Source: Streptomyces diastatochromogenes (GTDB lineage: Bacteria; Actinomycetota; Actinomycetes; Streptomycetales; Streptomycetaceae). Taken from it: a stretch of 64,000 nt of DNA. Both the position numbers and the translations under genes were made by a program. The stretch is taken from contig NZ_MCGQ01000016.1 in NCBI RefSeq assembly GCF_002242805.1, positions 372,481-436,480 on the forward strand, given 5' to 3'. The number at the start of each line of letters is the position of its first letter. The stretch's first letter is position 1. Below, one piece after another: positions 48,084-57,380 of this stretch. The notes under the pieces are model-generated. The model had not been told where the DNA came from and did not search any database. It was given only the letters and a program-made list of their open reading frames with translations.

Positions 48084-48881
48084 TCAGGCGGATGTCTTCT
48101 CGATCACCCGCGGCTTCAGCTCCGCGTTCTCCAGGATGTCCGTCAGGTGGCGCCGCACCACCGGCAGGACCTCCTCGATCGTGATCTCCCGGCCCAGCTC
48201 GTTGGCCAGGGAGGCCACCCCCGCGTCCCGGATGCCGCACGGGATGATCCGGTCGAACCAGCGGTTGTCCGGGTTCACGTTGAAGGAGAAGCCGTGCATC
48301 GTGACGCCCTTGGCGACGCGGATGCCGATCGCGGCGATCTTGCGGTCCTCGCGGCGCTGGCCGGCGTTGGAGGGGGCGTACTCCGGGCCGTTGAGACGGG
48401 GGTCGAACTCGTCGTCGTGCAGCCGCGGGTCGAAGTCGAGGGAGAGTCCGCCGAGCGCCGGCCGCTGCTCGACCGGGTCGCCGAGCACCCACACGCCGCT
48501 GCGGCCCTCGACCCGGGTGGTCTCCACGCCGAACTCGGTGCAGGTGCGGATGAGCGCCTCCTCCAGACGGCGCACATGCGCGACGACGTCCACCGGGCGC
48601 GGCAGCTTCTGGATCGGGTAGCCCACCAGCTGACCGGGGCCGTGCCAGGTGATCTTGCCGCCGCGGTCCACGTCGATGACCGGGGTGCCGTCCAGCGGAC
48701 GCTCGCTGTCCTCGGTGCGGCGGCCCGCCGTGTACACCGGGGGGTGTTCCAGGAGCAGCACGGTGTCGGGGACCTCGTCGGCGAACCGGGCCGCGTGCAC
48801 CCGGCGCTGCTCGTCCCACGCCTCCTGGTACTCGACGGCATCCGCGCCGAACCCCATGTGGACGAACCGCAACTCACTCAC
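48084..48881 (-). CDS. lipB: Octanoyl-[ACP]:protein octanoyltransferase
   Basis: A 265-residue transferase moving octanoate from acyl carrier protein to lipoyl domains. Conserved blocks: ITWHGPGQLVGYP, RSGVWV, the lysine in RKIAAIGIR and the cysteine in IIPCGI that form the active-site dyad. Start GTG 48881 has GGGAGG at the correct spacing; a longer frame to 48980 is unlikely. It is first of the lipB-lipA unit. Confidence 0.96.
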   Translation of the reverse strand: MSELRFVHMGFGADAVEYQEAWDEQRRVHAARFADEVPDTVLLLEHPPVYTAGRRTEDSERPLDGTPVIDVDRGGKITWHGPGQLVGYPIQKLPRPVDVVAHVRRLEEALIRTCTEFGVETTRVEGRSGVWVLGDPVEQRPALGGLSLDFDPRLHDDEFDPRLNGPEYAPSNAGQRREDRKIAAIGIRVAKGVTMHGFSFNVNPDNRWFDRIIPCGIRDAGVASLANELGREITIEEVLPVVRRHLTDILENAELKPRVIEKTSA

Positions 48882-49120
48882 GGCAAGCGCCTCCCTCAGC
48901 GATGGGTGTGTCAGGCACGTAAAGCGCCCACGCCACTGTACGTCCGTCCGGCGTACGTCAGCCCGGAGGGCAATCCTCACACGATCGGATGAATGCGCCG
49001 GGAAGTGTGTGATCGTCTATTCACTCTCCGCTACATTCGCGCCGTTCGTGATGCCAAAAGGGCAGCTCACAGGCAATCCCGGCACTTCAGAAGCCCGGAA
49101 GGCAGGAGACCGCACCACAG

Positions 49121-50584
49121 ATGACGGACCGACCCGCGCAGCGCACCCCCAACCGCCAGCTCGCCGCGCTCATCGCAGAAGCGGGGTTCTCCAACGCGGG
49201 ACTGGCCCGTCGCGTCGACCAGCTCGGTCTGGAACACGGGCTGGACCTCAGATACGACAAGACCTCGGTCACCCGCTGGCTGCGCGGGCAGCAGCCCCGG
49301 GGCACGACGCCCGCGCTGATCGCCGAGGTGTTCACGCGCCGGCTCGGGCGCCGGCTCACGGCCCAGGATCTCGGCCTGGACGCCTGTGCGCCGGTGTACG
49401 CCGGGCTCGAGTTCGCGGCCACTCCGGAGGAGGCCGTCGACATCGTCAGCGGGCTGTGGCGCAAGGACTCCGGCAGCCACGCCGAGCTGCGCAAGATCGC
49501 CTTCACCCCGGCGGGGCTGGTCGTGCCCAGCCGGGACTGGCTGATCGGCAAGGCCGACGACAAGGTGGCCCGGGAGCCGGCGCCCCGGGTGCCCGCCCAG
49601 GTCCGCCCCGGCGCCCAGGGCCGCCCGGAGGCCGTACCGGCTCCGCCCCGGCCCCGCGGCCACGCCGCCCGCGCCCCCGGCCACAAGGTCAGCGGCGGTG
49701 ACATCGCCGCGCTGCGCTCGGTCGGCGAGCTGTTCCGCACCCTCGACGACGCCTACGGCGGCGGCCACGCCCGGCAGGCCCTCGTGCGCTACCTGGAGCA
49801 CGAGTGCGAGCCGATGCTGCGCGGCACCTACGACGAGCAGACCGGCCGCCGCCTGTTCGCCGCGGCCGCCGACCTCACCCGGCTCGCGGGCTGGACCTCG
49901 TACGACATCGCCGCGCACGGACTCGCCCAGCGCTACTTCGTGCAGGCCCTGCGCCTCGCCCAGGCGGCCGGTGACCGGTCCTACGGCTCCTACGTGCTGG
50001 TCACCATGAGCCGCCAGGCCGTCTACCTCGGACACGGCAGGGAGGCCGTGCAGCTGGCGCGGGTGGCCCAGCAGGGGGTCGGCACCGGCGCGCCGCCGGT
50101 CGTGCAGGCGCTGCTGCACGCCTCCGAGGCCCGCGCGCACGGGGTGCTCGGGGAGGTGCGGGCGTGCACCGGGGCGCTGGTGCGGGCCGAGCGCGCCCTG
50201 GAGGCGGCCCGGCCCGGGGACGACGTGCCGTACTGGGCCCGGTTCTTCGACGAGGCGCAGCTCGCCGACGAGTTCGGGCACTGCCACCGCGACCTGCAGC
50301 AGTTCCGGGCCGCCGCCCAGCACGCGGAACGCTCCCTCCAGCTCCGCGCCCCCTCCTACGCCCGCAGCCGGCTGTTCTGCCGGGTCGTCCTCGCCACCGC
50401 CCGGCTCGGCCTCGGCGAACTCGACCAGGCCTGCGCCCTGGCCGCCGAGGCCGCCGGCCAGGCGGCGGAGATGCGGAGCGCTCGCGCGATCGAATACGTG
50501 AAGGACTTCGAACGCAGGCTGGAGCCGTATCGGGACGCGGCACCGGTGCGGGGGTATCGGGAGAAGGTGGCGGCGTTGGGGTGA
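49121..50584 (+). CDS. Large HTH/TPR-type regulator (NsdA-like)
   Basis: A 487-residue protein. The N-terminal 60 residues hold a cryptic helix-turn-helix (GFSNAGLARRVDQLG, YDKTSVTRWLRGQQPRG). A variable Pro/Arg-rich linker follows, then a helical tetratricopeptide-like half (YVLVTMSRQAVYLGHGREAV, AAQHAERSLQLR). The combination is that of Streptomyces regulators such as NsdA, which repress antibiotic production and sporulation. The specific role is unknown. Divergent from lipB. Confidence 0.8.
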   Translation: MTDRPAQRTPNRQLAALIAEAGFSNAGLARRVDQLGLEHGLDLRYDKTSVTRWLRGQQPRGTTPALIAEVFTRRLGRRLTAQDLGLDACAPVYAGLEFAATPEEAVDIVSGLWRKDSGSHAELRKIAFTPAGLVVPSRDWLIGKADDKVAREPAPRVPAQVRPGAQGRPEAVPAPPRPRGHAARAPGHKVSGGDIAALRSVGELFRTLDDAYGGGHARQALVRYLEHECEPMLRGTYDEQTGRRLFAAAADLTRLAGWTSYDIAAHGLAQRYFVQALRLAQAAGDRSYGSYVLVTMSRQAVYLGHGREAVQLARVAQQGVGTGAPPVVQALLHASEARAHGVLGEVRACTGALVRAERALEAARPGDDVPYWARFFDEAQLADEFGHCHRDLQQFRAAAQHAERSLQLRAPSYARSRLFCRVVLATARLGLGELDQACALAAEAAGQAAEMRSARAIEYVKDFERRLEPYRDAAPVRGYREKVAALG

Positions 50585-50706
50585 GCAACAGCAGCCACTC
50601 GCCGTTGCGGGTTGCGGTTGTTCAGCCGGTGACGCCGCCGTCGTGGCTGGTCGCGCCCACGCGGCGGAGCCGCATATCGATACGGTCCCGCGCCCCTTCA
50701 GGGCGT

Positions 50707-52071
50707 CTACGCCGCCCGGGGCAAACTGGGTGTCGGGTCCGCGCTGTGCAGCGAACCCGTCGCCCCCAGGTCCGCCAGGACCGCCGCCGCGGCGCGGTGA
50801 GCCGAGTGCAGGGCGCCCTGGACGGTGCTGGTGTCGCGGTGGTCGCCGCAGACGTACAGGCCGGCCAGGAGGCGTACCGGGCGGCGCAGGTCGTGCGGGG
50901 GGCGCATCGCCGGTATCGCCTGCGGGGTGTGGTGCACGGCGAGTGTCTCCCAGCGGCGCGTCGAGGTGCCGTAGAGCCGCGAGAGGTGGATGCGGACGGC
51001 GGTGTCGATCCCGTCGGGCGGGGTGCCCAGCACGGTCGACGAGATCAGCACGCGGCCGGCCGGGGCGCGGCTCGGGTCGACGTTGCTGAGCACCGCCGTG
51101 TGCGCGACCGGGCCGCCGCGGTCGGCGTCCAGCAGCAGCGACGTGCCCGTCGCGAGGACCGCGGCCGGCTCGTCCGTGGTGTGGTGGACGACCGTCACCG
51201 GGTGGAAGTCCGGCACCCTGAGCCCCGGCAGCAGCTCGGCCGCGGCCCGCGCGTCCGTCGCCAGCAGCACCGCACGACAGCGGATCTCACCGTGCTCGGC
51301 CGTGGTCACCGAGGTCGTGGACACGGAGGTGACCCGCACCCCGGTGCGCACGGTGCCGGGCGGCAGCGCGCCGGCCAGCAGCTCCGGCAGCACCTCGGCG
51401 CCGCCCTCCGGCACGCACAGCCGGCCGCTCGCGAAGGAGTGCAGCGCCAGGTCGGCGCACCGGCTGGACGTGGTCAGCTCCGGGTCGCACAGGAGCGCGG
51501 CGAGCAGCGGACGGAGGAAGCCGTCGATCGTCCGGGCGGGCACCCCGCGGGCCGCGAGGGCCTGTGCGGCGGGCTGTTCGGGCCGGGACAGCAGACGTTC
51601 GACGGGGGTGGCGGCGATCCGGCCCAGGGCGGCGCCCAGGCGGGCCTGGTCGACCGCGCCGCCCACCGGCGCACCGGCCCGGCCCGGCCCGGCCGCCGGG
51701 CCCCTGGGGGCGCTTGCCAGGGCGCGCACCACATGGAGTGCGCCCCTTGCGCTCCCTGCGGCCGCCGGTGCGCCCGCGCGATGGGTGCGCCCGTCGCGGT
51801 GCAGCAGGACGCCGGGCGCGAAGCGGCGCAGGGTGAGTGAGTCGAGCCCCGCGGTGCGGCGGAGCTCGGGATAGGACGTGGACAGCAGCTGTCCGATGCG
51901 GTCGAGTCGGAAGCCGTCGACCTTCTCGGTCGACATACGGCCGCCCACGTAAGGGGCGGCCTCCAGGACTGCGGTCGTTACTCCTGCGCTGGTGAGCCGA
52001 TGAGCCGCCGAGAGTCCGGCGATGCCGGCTCCCACGATGACGACGTCCACCTGGTACGCGGGCTCAAGCAC
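50707..52071 (-). CDS. FAD-dependent oxidoreductase (protoporphyrinogen oxidase/amine oxidase-like)
   Basis: A 454-residue flavoprotein. The N-terminal dinucleotide motif VDVVIVGAGIAGLSAAHRL is followed by EAAPYVGGRMSTEKV, the amine-oxidase/PPO signature. The C-terminal GLYVCGDHRDTSTVQGALHS binds the FAD diphosphate. The substrate is not determinable; carotenoid or porphyrin-type substrates are typical. Start GTG 52071 has AGGAGGGG. Confidence 0.9.
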   Translation of the reverse strand: MLEPAYQVDVVIVGAGIAGLSAAHRLTSAGVTTAVLEAAPYVGGRMSTEKVDGFRLDRIGQLLSTSYPELRRTAGLDSLTLRRFAPGVLLHRDGRTHRAGAPAAAGSARGALHVVRALASAPRGPAAGPGRAGAPVGGAVDQARLGAALGRIAATPVERLLSRPEQPAAQALAARGVPARTIDGFLRPLLAALLCDPELTTSSRCADLALHSFASGRLCVPEGGAEVLPELLAGALPPGTVRTGVRVTSVSTTSVTTAEHGEIRCRAVLLATDARAAAELLPGLRVPDFHPVTVVHHTTDEPAAVLATGTSLLLDADRGGPVAHTAVLSNVDPSRAPAGRVLISSTVLGTPPDGIDTAVRIHLSRLYGTSTRRWETLAVHHTPQAIPAMRPPHDLRRPVRLLAGLYVCGDHRDTSTVQGALHSAHRAAAAVLADLGATGSLHSADPTPSLPRAA

Positions 52072-52197
52072 GAGGCCCCTCCTGTGGTTGCGCGGCCGGT
52101 GGAGACGTCATGCCCCCAACTGGCTCCAGGGATACCCGAGTTCGGGTCGAGGTTAGGGCCGTGATCGGTCAGGAACAGTCGCGCATCAACAGGGCAC

Positions 52198-52255
52198 GGT
52201 CGCACGGCGGTCGCATGCGGTCACAAGAAGTCGCAGGAGGTCACAGGAGATTTCA
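52198..52255. repeat. Degenerate 10-bp direct repeats (GGTCRCA type)
   Basis: Six copies of a GGTCGCA/GGTCACA-like heptamer begin at 52198, 52209, 52219, 52229, 52239 and 52249 (the last degenerate, GATTTCA). The period is one helical turn, in the 204-base gap upstream of the FAD enzyme gene and after the SDR. Confidence 0.7.
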
Positions 52256-52275
52256 GGAGCTTCCCTGACGTGGTG

Positions 52276-53169
52276 TCAGGCCGCGCGGATCGCGTCGTCG
52301 ATACCGGGGAACGCAAAGGTGAACCCGGACTCCAGCAGCCGCTTCGGCACCACCCGCGCGCTGCCCAGCACCTCCCCGGCCATCTCGCCCAGCGCCGCCC
52401 GCAACGCCGGCGCCGGGACGGCGAACAGCGTCGGCCGGTGCAGCACCCGCCCCATCGCCGCCGTGATCTCACGGTTCGTCAGCGGCTGGGGCGCGGTCAG
52501 GTTGAACGGCCCGGACAGCGTGTCATGGTCGATGAGGAACCGGATCGCGGCGACCTCGTCGTGCAGCGCGACGTACGACCAGTACTGCCGTCCGTCGCCC
52601 ATCCGCCCCCCGAGCCCCGCCTTGAACAGCGGGAACAGGCGCCCCCAGGCCCCGCCGCCCCGCGCGACCACCAGCCCCGTGCGCACGAACACCGTCCGCA
52701 CCCCCGCCTCCTGCGCGGGCGCCGCCGCCTCCTCCCACTCCACGCACAGCGACGGCAGGAACCCGTCCCCGGGCGGCGCGTCCTCGTCCACGGCCCGGTC
52801 GCCCGTGTCGCCGTAGATGCCGATCGCGCTGCCGTTCACGAAGACCCGCGGCGGTGCATCCAGCGAGGCCACCGCCTCCGCCAGCGCCGCCGTGCCGAGC
52901 ACCCGGCTGTCCCGCACCAGCCGCTTGTACTCCGGTGTCCAGCGCCGGTCACCGATCCCCGCCCCCGCGAGGTTGACCACCGCGTCGCAGCCGACCAGCC
53001 CGGCCGCGTCCACCTGCTGCCGCTCGGGGTCCCAGCGGACCTCGCTCCCGTCCCGGGGCGCACGGCGGACCAGGCGCACCACCTCGTGCCCGTCCGCGGT
53101 CAGGGACCGCACCAGGGCGCTGCCGATGAGACCGGACGCACCGGCCACCGCGATTCGCGAACGTTCCAT
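52276..53169 (-). CDS. TIGR01777-type SDR epimerase
   Basis: A 297-residue Rossmann protein of the TIGR01777/YfcH family, unusual SDRs without a strict catalytic YxxxK. Motifs: IAVAGASGLIGSALVRSL, VVNLAGAGIGDRRW, FVNGSAIGIYGDTGD and a C-terminal DUF1731 segment PALRAALGEMAGEVLGS. The start is uncertain among 53193, 53178 and 53169; I chose the ATG with GGGGAAGGA about 12 bases upstream. Substrate unknown. Confidence 0.88.
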   Translation of the reverse strand: MERSRIAVAGASGLIGSALVRSLTADGHEVVRLVRRAPRDGSEVRWDPERQQVDAAGLVGCDAVVNLAGAGIGDRRWTPEYKRLVRDSRVLGTAALAEAVASLDAPPRVFVNGSAIGIYGDTGDRAVDEDAPPGDGFLPSLCVEWEEAAAPAQEAGVRTVFVRTGLVVARGGGAWGRLFPLFKAGLGGRMGDGRQYWSYVALHDEVAAIRFLIDHDTLSGPFNLTAPQPLTNREITAAMGRVLHRPTLFAVPAPALRAALGEMAGEVLGSARVVPKRLLESGFTFAFPGIDDAIRAA

Positions 53170-53262
53170 GCGCCCCATCCTTCCCCCTCGCACCTAAGGA
53201 GGCCGTGATACGGCGAGGACGCGCCAGGAGACGACACGCAACGAGGCGACGCACGACCAGAG

Positions 53263-54456
53263 CTACGACGTGACCAACTGCCCCGTGTCCACCGGCGCGG
53301 TCGCCCTGGCCGCGCGCCCCGCGTCGCTCGACACCTCGGCCGCCGTCAGCACGTACCCCGTCTCGGCGTCCGAGGTGGAGCGGGCGAAGACCACGCCGAA
53401 CACCCTGCCGTCGGTGGTCAGCAGCGGGCCGCCGGAGTTGCCCGGCCGGACCGTCGAGCGGATCGAGTAGATCTCCCGGGTGACCGTGTGGTCGTTGTAG
53501 ATGTTCTGGCCGGTCGCCCGCACCCGGTTCGCCACCGTCGCCGCCTGCAGGTTCAGGTTCCCGTCCTGCGGGTAGCCCGCGACCACCGCCGAGTCGCCGC
53601 GCGAGGCGTCCTGATCGAACCGCAGTACCGGGGCGCGCAGCTCGGGCACGTACAGCACCGCCACGTCCCGGTCGGGGTCGAAGAGCACCACCCGGGCCTC
53701 GTACGACCGCCCGACCCCGCCCACCCGCACGCTCGGGTGGTCGATGCCCGCCACCACGTGGGCGTTCGTCATCACGTGCCGCGACGCGTACACGAAGCCA
53801 CTGCCCTCGCGGCCCTCGGTGCCGGAGGCGCCCTCGATCTTCACGGTGCTCCGCTTGGCGGCGTCGGTCGCGGCCGGCGTGACACTGTCGCCCGTGGGCC
53901 TGGGCACCTGGGCCGTCGACTCGTTCTCGAACGGGTTGAAGACCTGCGGGAAGCCTGCCTCGGTCAGTGCGGACGTCGCCCGCGAGAACCACACGGGGGT
54001 CGTCTCCGGCATCGTCTGCTGCACCGCGCCCAGCAACGCCGAGTTCCGTATCGACGTCGTCAGGGTCTGCGACGAGGACGCGCCCAGCACACTCGCCGCG
54101 ACCCAGGCCACGATCAGCACGGCGACCGAGTTCGCCGCCGCACCTCCTATCCCGTCCGCCACCCGCAGCGGACCCCGGCCCTCCCGGTCCAGCTCCCGCC
54201 GCAGCCGCAGCGCCAGCCGGCCCGCCAGCTCGTGCCCCACCACCCCCGGCACCAGCACCGTCAGCACTGCCAGCACGGTCGCGGCCGCCGACCCGCGGGC
54301 CACCAGACCGGTCACCCACGGCAGCACCCACACACCGATGACCGCGCCGCCCACGAACCCGGCCAGGGAGACGCATCCGGCCACCAGGCCGCGCCGGTAC
54401 CCGGACGCCGCGTAGACGAGGATCACCAGTGCAAGCACCAGGTCGAGCAGGTCCAC
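53263..54456 (-). CDS. MarP-type membrane serine protease
   Basis: A 397-residue protein. An N-terminal CvpA-like part with four membrane helices (LVLALVILVYAASGYRRGLV and following) precedes an extracytoplasmic trypsin-like domain. The catalytic residues are visible: His in MTNAHVVAG, Asp in DPDRDVAVLY, Ser in RPGNSGGPLL. The same arrangement is in mycobacterial MarP, which helps cells survive acid and oxidative stress by activating a peptidoglycan hydrolase. A peptidoglycan-amidase gene lies divergently next door. Start GTG 54456. Confidence 0.9.
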   Translation of the reverse strand: MDLLDLVLALVILVYAASGYRRGLVAGCVSLAGFVGGAVIGVWVLPWVTGLVARGSAAATVLAVLTVLVPGVVGHELAGRLALRLRRELDREGRGPLRVADGIGGAAANSVAVLIVAWVAASVLGASSSQTLTTSIRNSALLGAVQQTMPETTPVWFSRATSALTEAGFPQVFNPFENESTAQVPRPTGDSVTPAATDAAKRSTVKIEGASGTEGREGSGFVYASRHVMTNAHVVAGIDHPSVRVGGVGRSYEARVVLFDPDRDVAVLYVPELRAPVLRFDQDASRGDSAVVAGYPQDGNLNLQAATVANRVRATGQNIYNDHTVTREIYSIRSTVRPGNSGGPLLTTDGRVFGVVFARSTSDAETGYVLTAAEVSSDAGRAARATAPVDTGQLVTS

Positions 54457-54653
54457 GGAGCCGCCTTTCTCTCGGACCCCCTTATACGGCCGGGACGGGC
54501 CCGATGATCAGTCCCGCGCGCGGGAGCGGCCACCGGGCGGCGGACCGGCCACGTGTGCGTATATCCCCAGAAACGTCCTCCACCAGGACGATGGTTCCAC
54601 CGGGTGGCACAGCACACATCGCGAGCCCGGCGTACCGGCCCGACAGTGGGCTC

Positions 54654-55517
54654 ATGTCTGTCCTCCGAAGATCGCGTGGGACGCGGAAGCGGCGGGCCCT
54701 GCGCGTTCCCGGCGCCGTACTGGTGCTGCTGGGATGTCTGCCCGGACTGACCGCCCTGCTCGCGCTGGCCCTGTTCGCCCGCGGTGTCGAGCGCCCGGTC
54801 GCGGTCCGGCTCGGCCAGCCCGCCGCGGACCGGCCCCAGCCGGCCCACCGCGCCCCGCGGCCGCGGATCGTGCCCCGCTCCGCCTGGATGGAGCGCACCG
54901 CGGCCACGCCCAGCCAGCCGCCCCCGCGCTACGACGACAAGGTGGTCGCCGTCTTCGTCCACCACACCGACTCGCCCAACCGCTACCAGTGCGACGACTC
55001 TCCCCGCATCATCCGCGACCTGTACGCGGGGCAGACCGGCCTGCGCCGCTGGGACGACATCGGCTACAACTTCCTCGTCGACCGCTGCGGCACCATCTAC
55101 GAGGGCCGCGCCGGAGGCGTCGAGCGGCCCGTCACCGGCGCCCACACCCAGGGCTTCAACCACCGCACCGCCGGAATCGCCGCCCTCGGCACCTTCACCG
55201 CCGGCGTCCCCGTGCCGCAGGCCATGACCGACGCGATCGCCGCCGTCGCCGCCTGGAAGCTCGGCCTCGCCGACGTCGACCCGCGCTCCCGCACCCGCCT
55301 GGTCTCCAGCAACGGCCTCAGCCGCTACAAGGCGGGCAGCACCGCCACCCTGCCCGCCGTGGCCGGCCACAACGAAGGCTTCATGACCAGCTGCCCGGGC
55401 GCCGCCCTGACCGCCCGGCTCCCGGAGATCAGACGGACCGCGGCCCGCCTGCAGGGCCGTGTCCCGGCCGGCCCGGTGCCCACAGGAACGCCACAGGCGG
55501 CTCACCGCACCCCCTGA
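54654..55517 (+). CDS. PGRP/Amidase_2-type peptidoglycan amidase
   Basis: A 287-residue exported amidase with an N-terminal membrane/signal segment (VPGAVLVLLGCLPGLTALLA), then the peptidoglycan recognition fold: AVFVHHTDS, IGYNFLVDRCGTIYEGR, GAHTQGFN and GHNEGFMTSCPG. The His, His and Cys residues bind the catalytic zinc, so it should cut N-acetylmuramoyl-L-alanine bonds. The ATG has only a weak ribosome site. The divergent MarP-like protease is a likely partner. Confidence 0.92.
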   Translation: MSVLRRSRGTRKRRALRVPGAVLVLLGCLPGLTALLALALFARGVERPVAVRLGQPAADRPQPAHRAPRPRIVPRSAWMERTAATPSQPPPRYDDKVVAVFVHHTDSPNRYQCDDSPRIIRDLYAGQTGLRRWDDIGYNFLVDRCGTIYEGRAGGVERPVTGAHTQGFNHRTAGIAALGTFTAGVPVPQAMTDAIAAVAAWKLGLADVDPRSRTRLVSSNGLSRYKAGSTATLPAVAGHNEGFMTSCPGAALTARLPEIRRTAARLQGRVPAGPVPTGTPQAAHRTP

Positions 55518-55581
55518 GGTCTCCGCCCTACCGTCGAGGCACGCACTCAGCGCGAGATGCGCCGACTGGAGGTGGGGAACG

Positions 55582-55764
55582 ATGAGCGGTCGTACGCAGC
55601 AGCGGAACGAGTCCGTGTGGACCCGGGCGGTGCGCCGCCCCTGGACCGTCGTCTGCGTGGTCGCGGCGGTCGTGGTCGGGCCGGCCGCCGCGACGGCCTC
55701 GGCCCTCGACCGGGCCAACGCGGCGCCGCCGCTGCACGCGGAGTCAGCCCTTGAAACGCGTTGA
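55582..55764 (+). CDS. Possible small membrane or secreted protein
   Basis: A 60-residue product: MSGRTQQRNESVWTRAVRRP, then one hydrophobic stretch (WTVVCVVAAVVVGPAAATA) and a short tail. GGAGGTGGGG lies upstream of the ATG. Its 3' end overlaps the convergent DUF4240 gene by 21 bases. A genuine but uncharacterised small protein is likely, not certain. Confidence 0.6.
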   Translation: MSGRTQQRNESVWTRAVRRPWTVVCVVAAVVVGPAAATASALDRANAAPPLHAESALETR

Positions 55765-56262
55765 GAGCCGGGGATACAGCTCGGTGAGGACCGCCTCGTT
55801 CTCGAAGTCGATCGGGGTGCCCTCGGGTTCGGCGGGCGCCGGCGCGATGCCGAGATCCGGGGCGACGGTGCCGGTGAGCTGTTCGTACGCCTCGTCGGCC
55901 GCGTAGCCCAGCTCCTCGCCGTCGCCGTCGATCTCCTCGTCGAACTCCTCCAGCAGCTCGGCCAGGGAGTCCGGTTCGTGCACGGCGCCCTCGAAGATCT
56001 CCCGGCCCTGTCCGATGAGCCAGCACCGGAAGAAGTCGAAGGCGTCGTCGCTGGCCCCGTCGAGCAACACCCAGGCGGCGCCCCACAAATCCCAGGTGTA
56101 GGCACGGTTGTAGCGGGACTCGAAGTGACGGGCGAAGTCCAGGACCGTCTCGGGGTCCAGCTGGAGGAGCCGCTCCACGAGCACGTCGGCCTGGTCCTCG
56201 GGGTCGCCCTCGGCGGCCTCGCGGGCGGCGTCCATCAGCTCCCAGAACTCCGTCTCTTCCAT
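55744..56262 (-). CDS. DUF4240 protein
   Basis: A 172-residue acidic protein. The N-terminal FWELMDAAREAAEGDPEDQA and YNRAYTWDLWGAAWVLLDGA with FDFFRCWLIGQG are DUF4240 signatures. No catalytic motif; probably a regulatory or toxin-immunity-like helical domain. Start at ATG 56262 (GTG 56265 also possible). Confidence 0.86.
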   Translation of the reverse strand: MEETEFWELMDAAREAAEGDPEDQADVLVERLLQLDPETVLDFARHFESRYNRAYTWDLWGAAWVLLDGASDDAFDFFRCWLIGQGREIFEGAVHEPDSLAELLEEFDEEIDGDGEELGYAADEAYEQLTGTVAPDLGIAPAPAEPEGTPIDFENEAVLTELYPRLSTRFKG

Positions 56263-56321
56263 CACGGCACCAGCATCGTGCCTGAGCCGGTGGGGCGCAC
56301 GCGGAGTGCGGAGGATCGTTA

Positions 56322-57305
56322 TCAGACGTTCCCGCACCCGTACCGCGCGGCGAGCGCGGCCGCGTCCGCCGCGAACCGCTCCCGCAGGCTCCCCGGCGCC
56401 AGCACCTCGGCCTCCGGCCCCAGCGCCGTCAGCTGGCTGTGCGCGACCTCCTCCGACTCCACCGGCACGGTCACCGTCACCCACCCCTCGCCGTCCGGCT
56501 CGCCCGCGCCCGTGAGCGCCTCGCGCGCGGAGAGCGGGTCGACGGCGTACGGCAGCCTGCGCACGCCGTCCGGGGACAGCCGTACGACGACCTCGGCGCG
56601 CAGGATCGACCGGGCGAACCGCTCGGCCTGCTCGGCCCAGTGGCGGGGCAGGTCGAACTCCGGATCACGGCCGAAGCGCTCGTCGCGGGCCTCGACGGTG
56701 TCGAACCGGTCGATCCGGTACGTCCGGAAGGCGCCGCCGTCGGGCACCCGCGCGCACAGGTACCAGACGCCCGCCTTCAGCACGAGCCCGTACGGCTCCA
56801 GCTCCCGCTCGACCACGGCGTCCCCGCGCCGGTAGCCGGCACCGATCCGCCGGTCCTCCCACACCGCCTCGGCGATCACGGGCAGCAGCGCGGGGGTCTC
56901 CGGCTCCCGGAACCAGGCGGGCGCGTCCAGATGGAAGCGCTGGGCGGCGCTGTCCGGGGCGTCCCGCAGGGAGGGCAGCAGAGCGGCGGAGACCTTCAGC
57001 CGGGCGGCGGAGGCGACGTCCTCCAGACCCATCTCCCGCAGCGCCCCCGGCACCCCGCTCAGGAACAGGGCCTCGGCCTCGCTGCGCGCCAGCCCCGTCA
57101 GCCGCGTGCGGTACCCGCCGATCAGCCGGTAACCGCCGGCCCGCCCCCGGTCGGCATACACCGGCACCCCCGCCTCCGACAGCGCCTGCGCGTCCCGGGT
57201 CACGGTGCGCTCGGACACCTCCAGCTCCCGGGCCAGCTCGGCGGCGGTCATCGAGGGCCGGGACTGGAGGAGGAGCACCATTTTGATGAGGCGGGCCGCA
57301 CGCAT
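56322..57305 (-). CDS. WYL-domain (YafY/PafC-type) transcription regulator
   Basis: A 327-residue regulator with an N-terminal HTH (MTAAELARELEVSERTVTRD) and a WYL domain (EPYGLVLKAGVWYLCARV; TYRIDRFDTVEAR). WYL proteins often sense nucleic acids or DNA damage. It stands alone between DUF4240 and aceE; targets unknown. Confidence 0.91.
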   Translation of the reverse strand: MRAARLIKMVLLLQSRPSMTAAELARELEVSERTVTRDAQALSEAGVPVYADRGRAGGYRLIGGYRTRLTGLARSEAEALFLSGVPGALREMGLEDVASAARLKVSAALLPSLRDAPDSAAQRFHLDAPAWFREPETPALLPVIAEAVWEDRRIGAGYRRGDAVVERELEPYGLVLKAGVWYLCARVPDGGAFRTYRIDRFDTVEARDERFGRDPEFDLPRHWAEQAERFARSILRAEVVVRLSPDGVRRLPYAVDPLSAREALTGAGEPDGEGWVTVTVPVESEEVAHSQLTALGPEAEVLAPGSLRERFAADAAALAARYGCGNV

Positions 57306-57335
57306 GGCCTCATGATGCCGGGGGCCACTGACAGA

Positions 57336-57365
57336 GAAGGGGTACGGCAGATGCCGTACCCCTTC
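57336..57365 (-). terminator. Terminator of aceE
   Basis: A 14-bp stem GAAGGGGTACGGCA (57336-57349) / TGCCGTACCCCTTC (57352-57365), 15 bases after the aceE stop, with a tight loop. Confidence 0.85.
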
Positions 57366-57380
57366 CCAGGACCTCGGTGA

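Noticed and set aside
52264..52279. CTGAC...GTCAG hairpin at the stop of the SDR gene
   Set aside because: Only a 5-bp stem; too weak to call a terminator.
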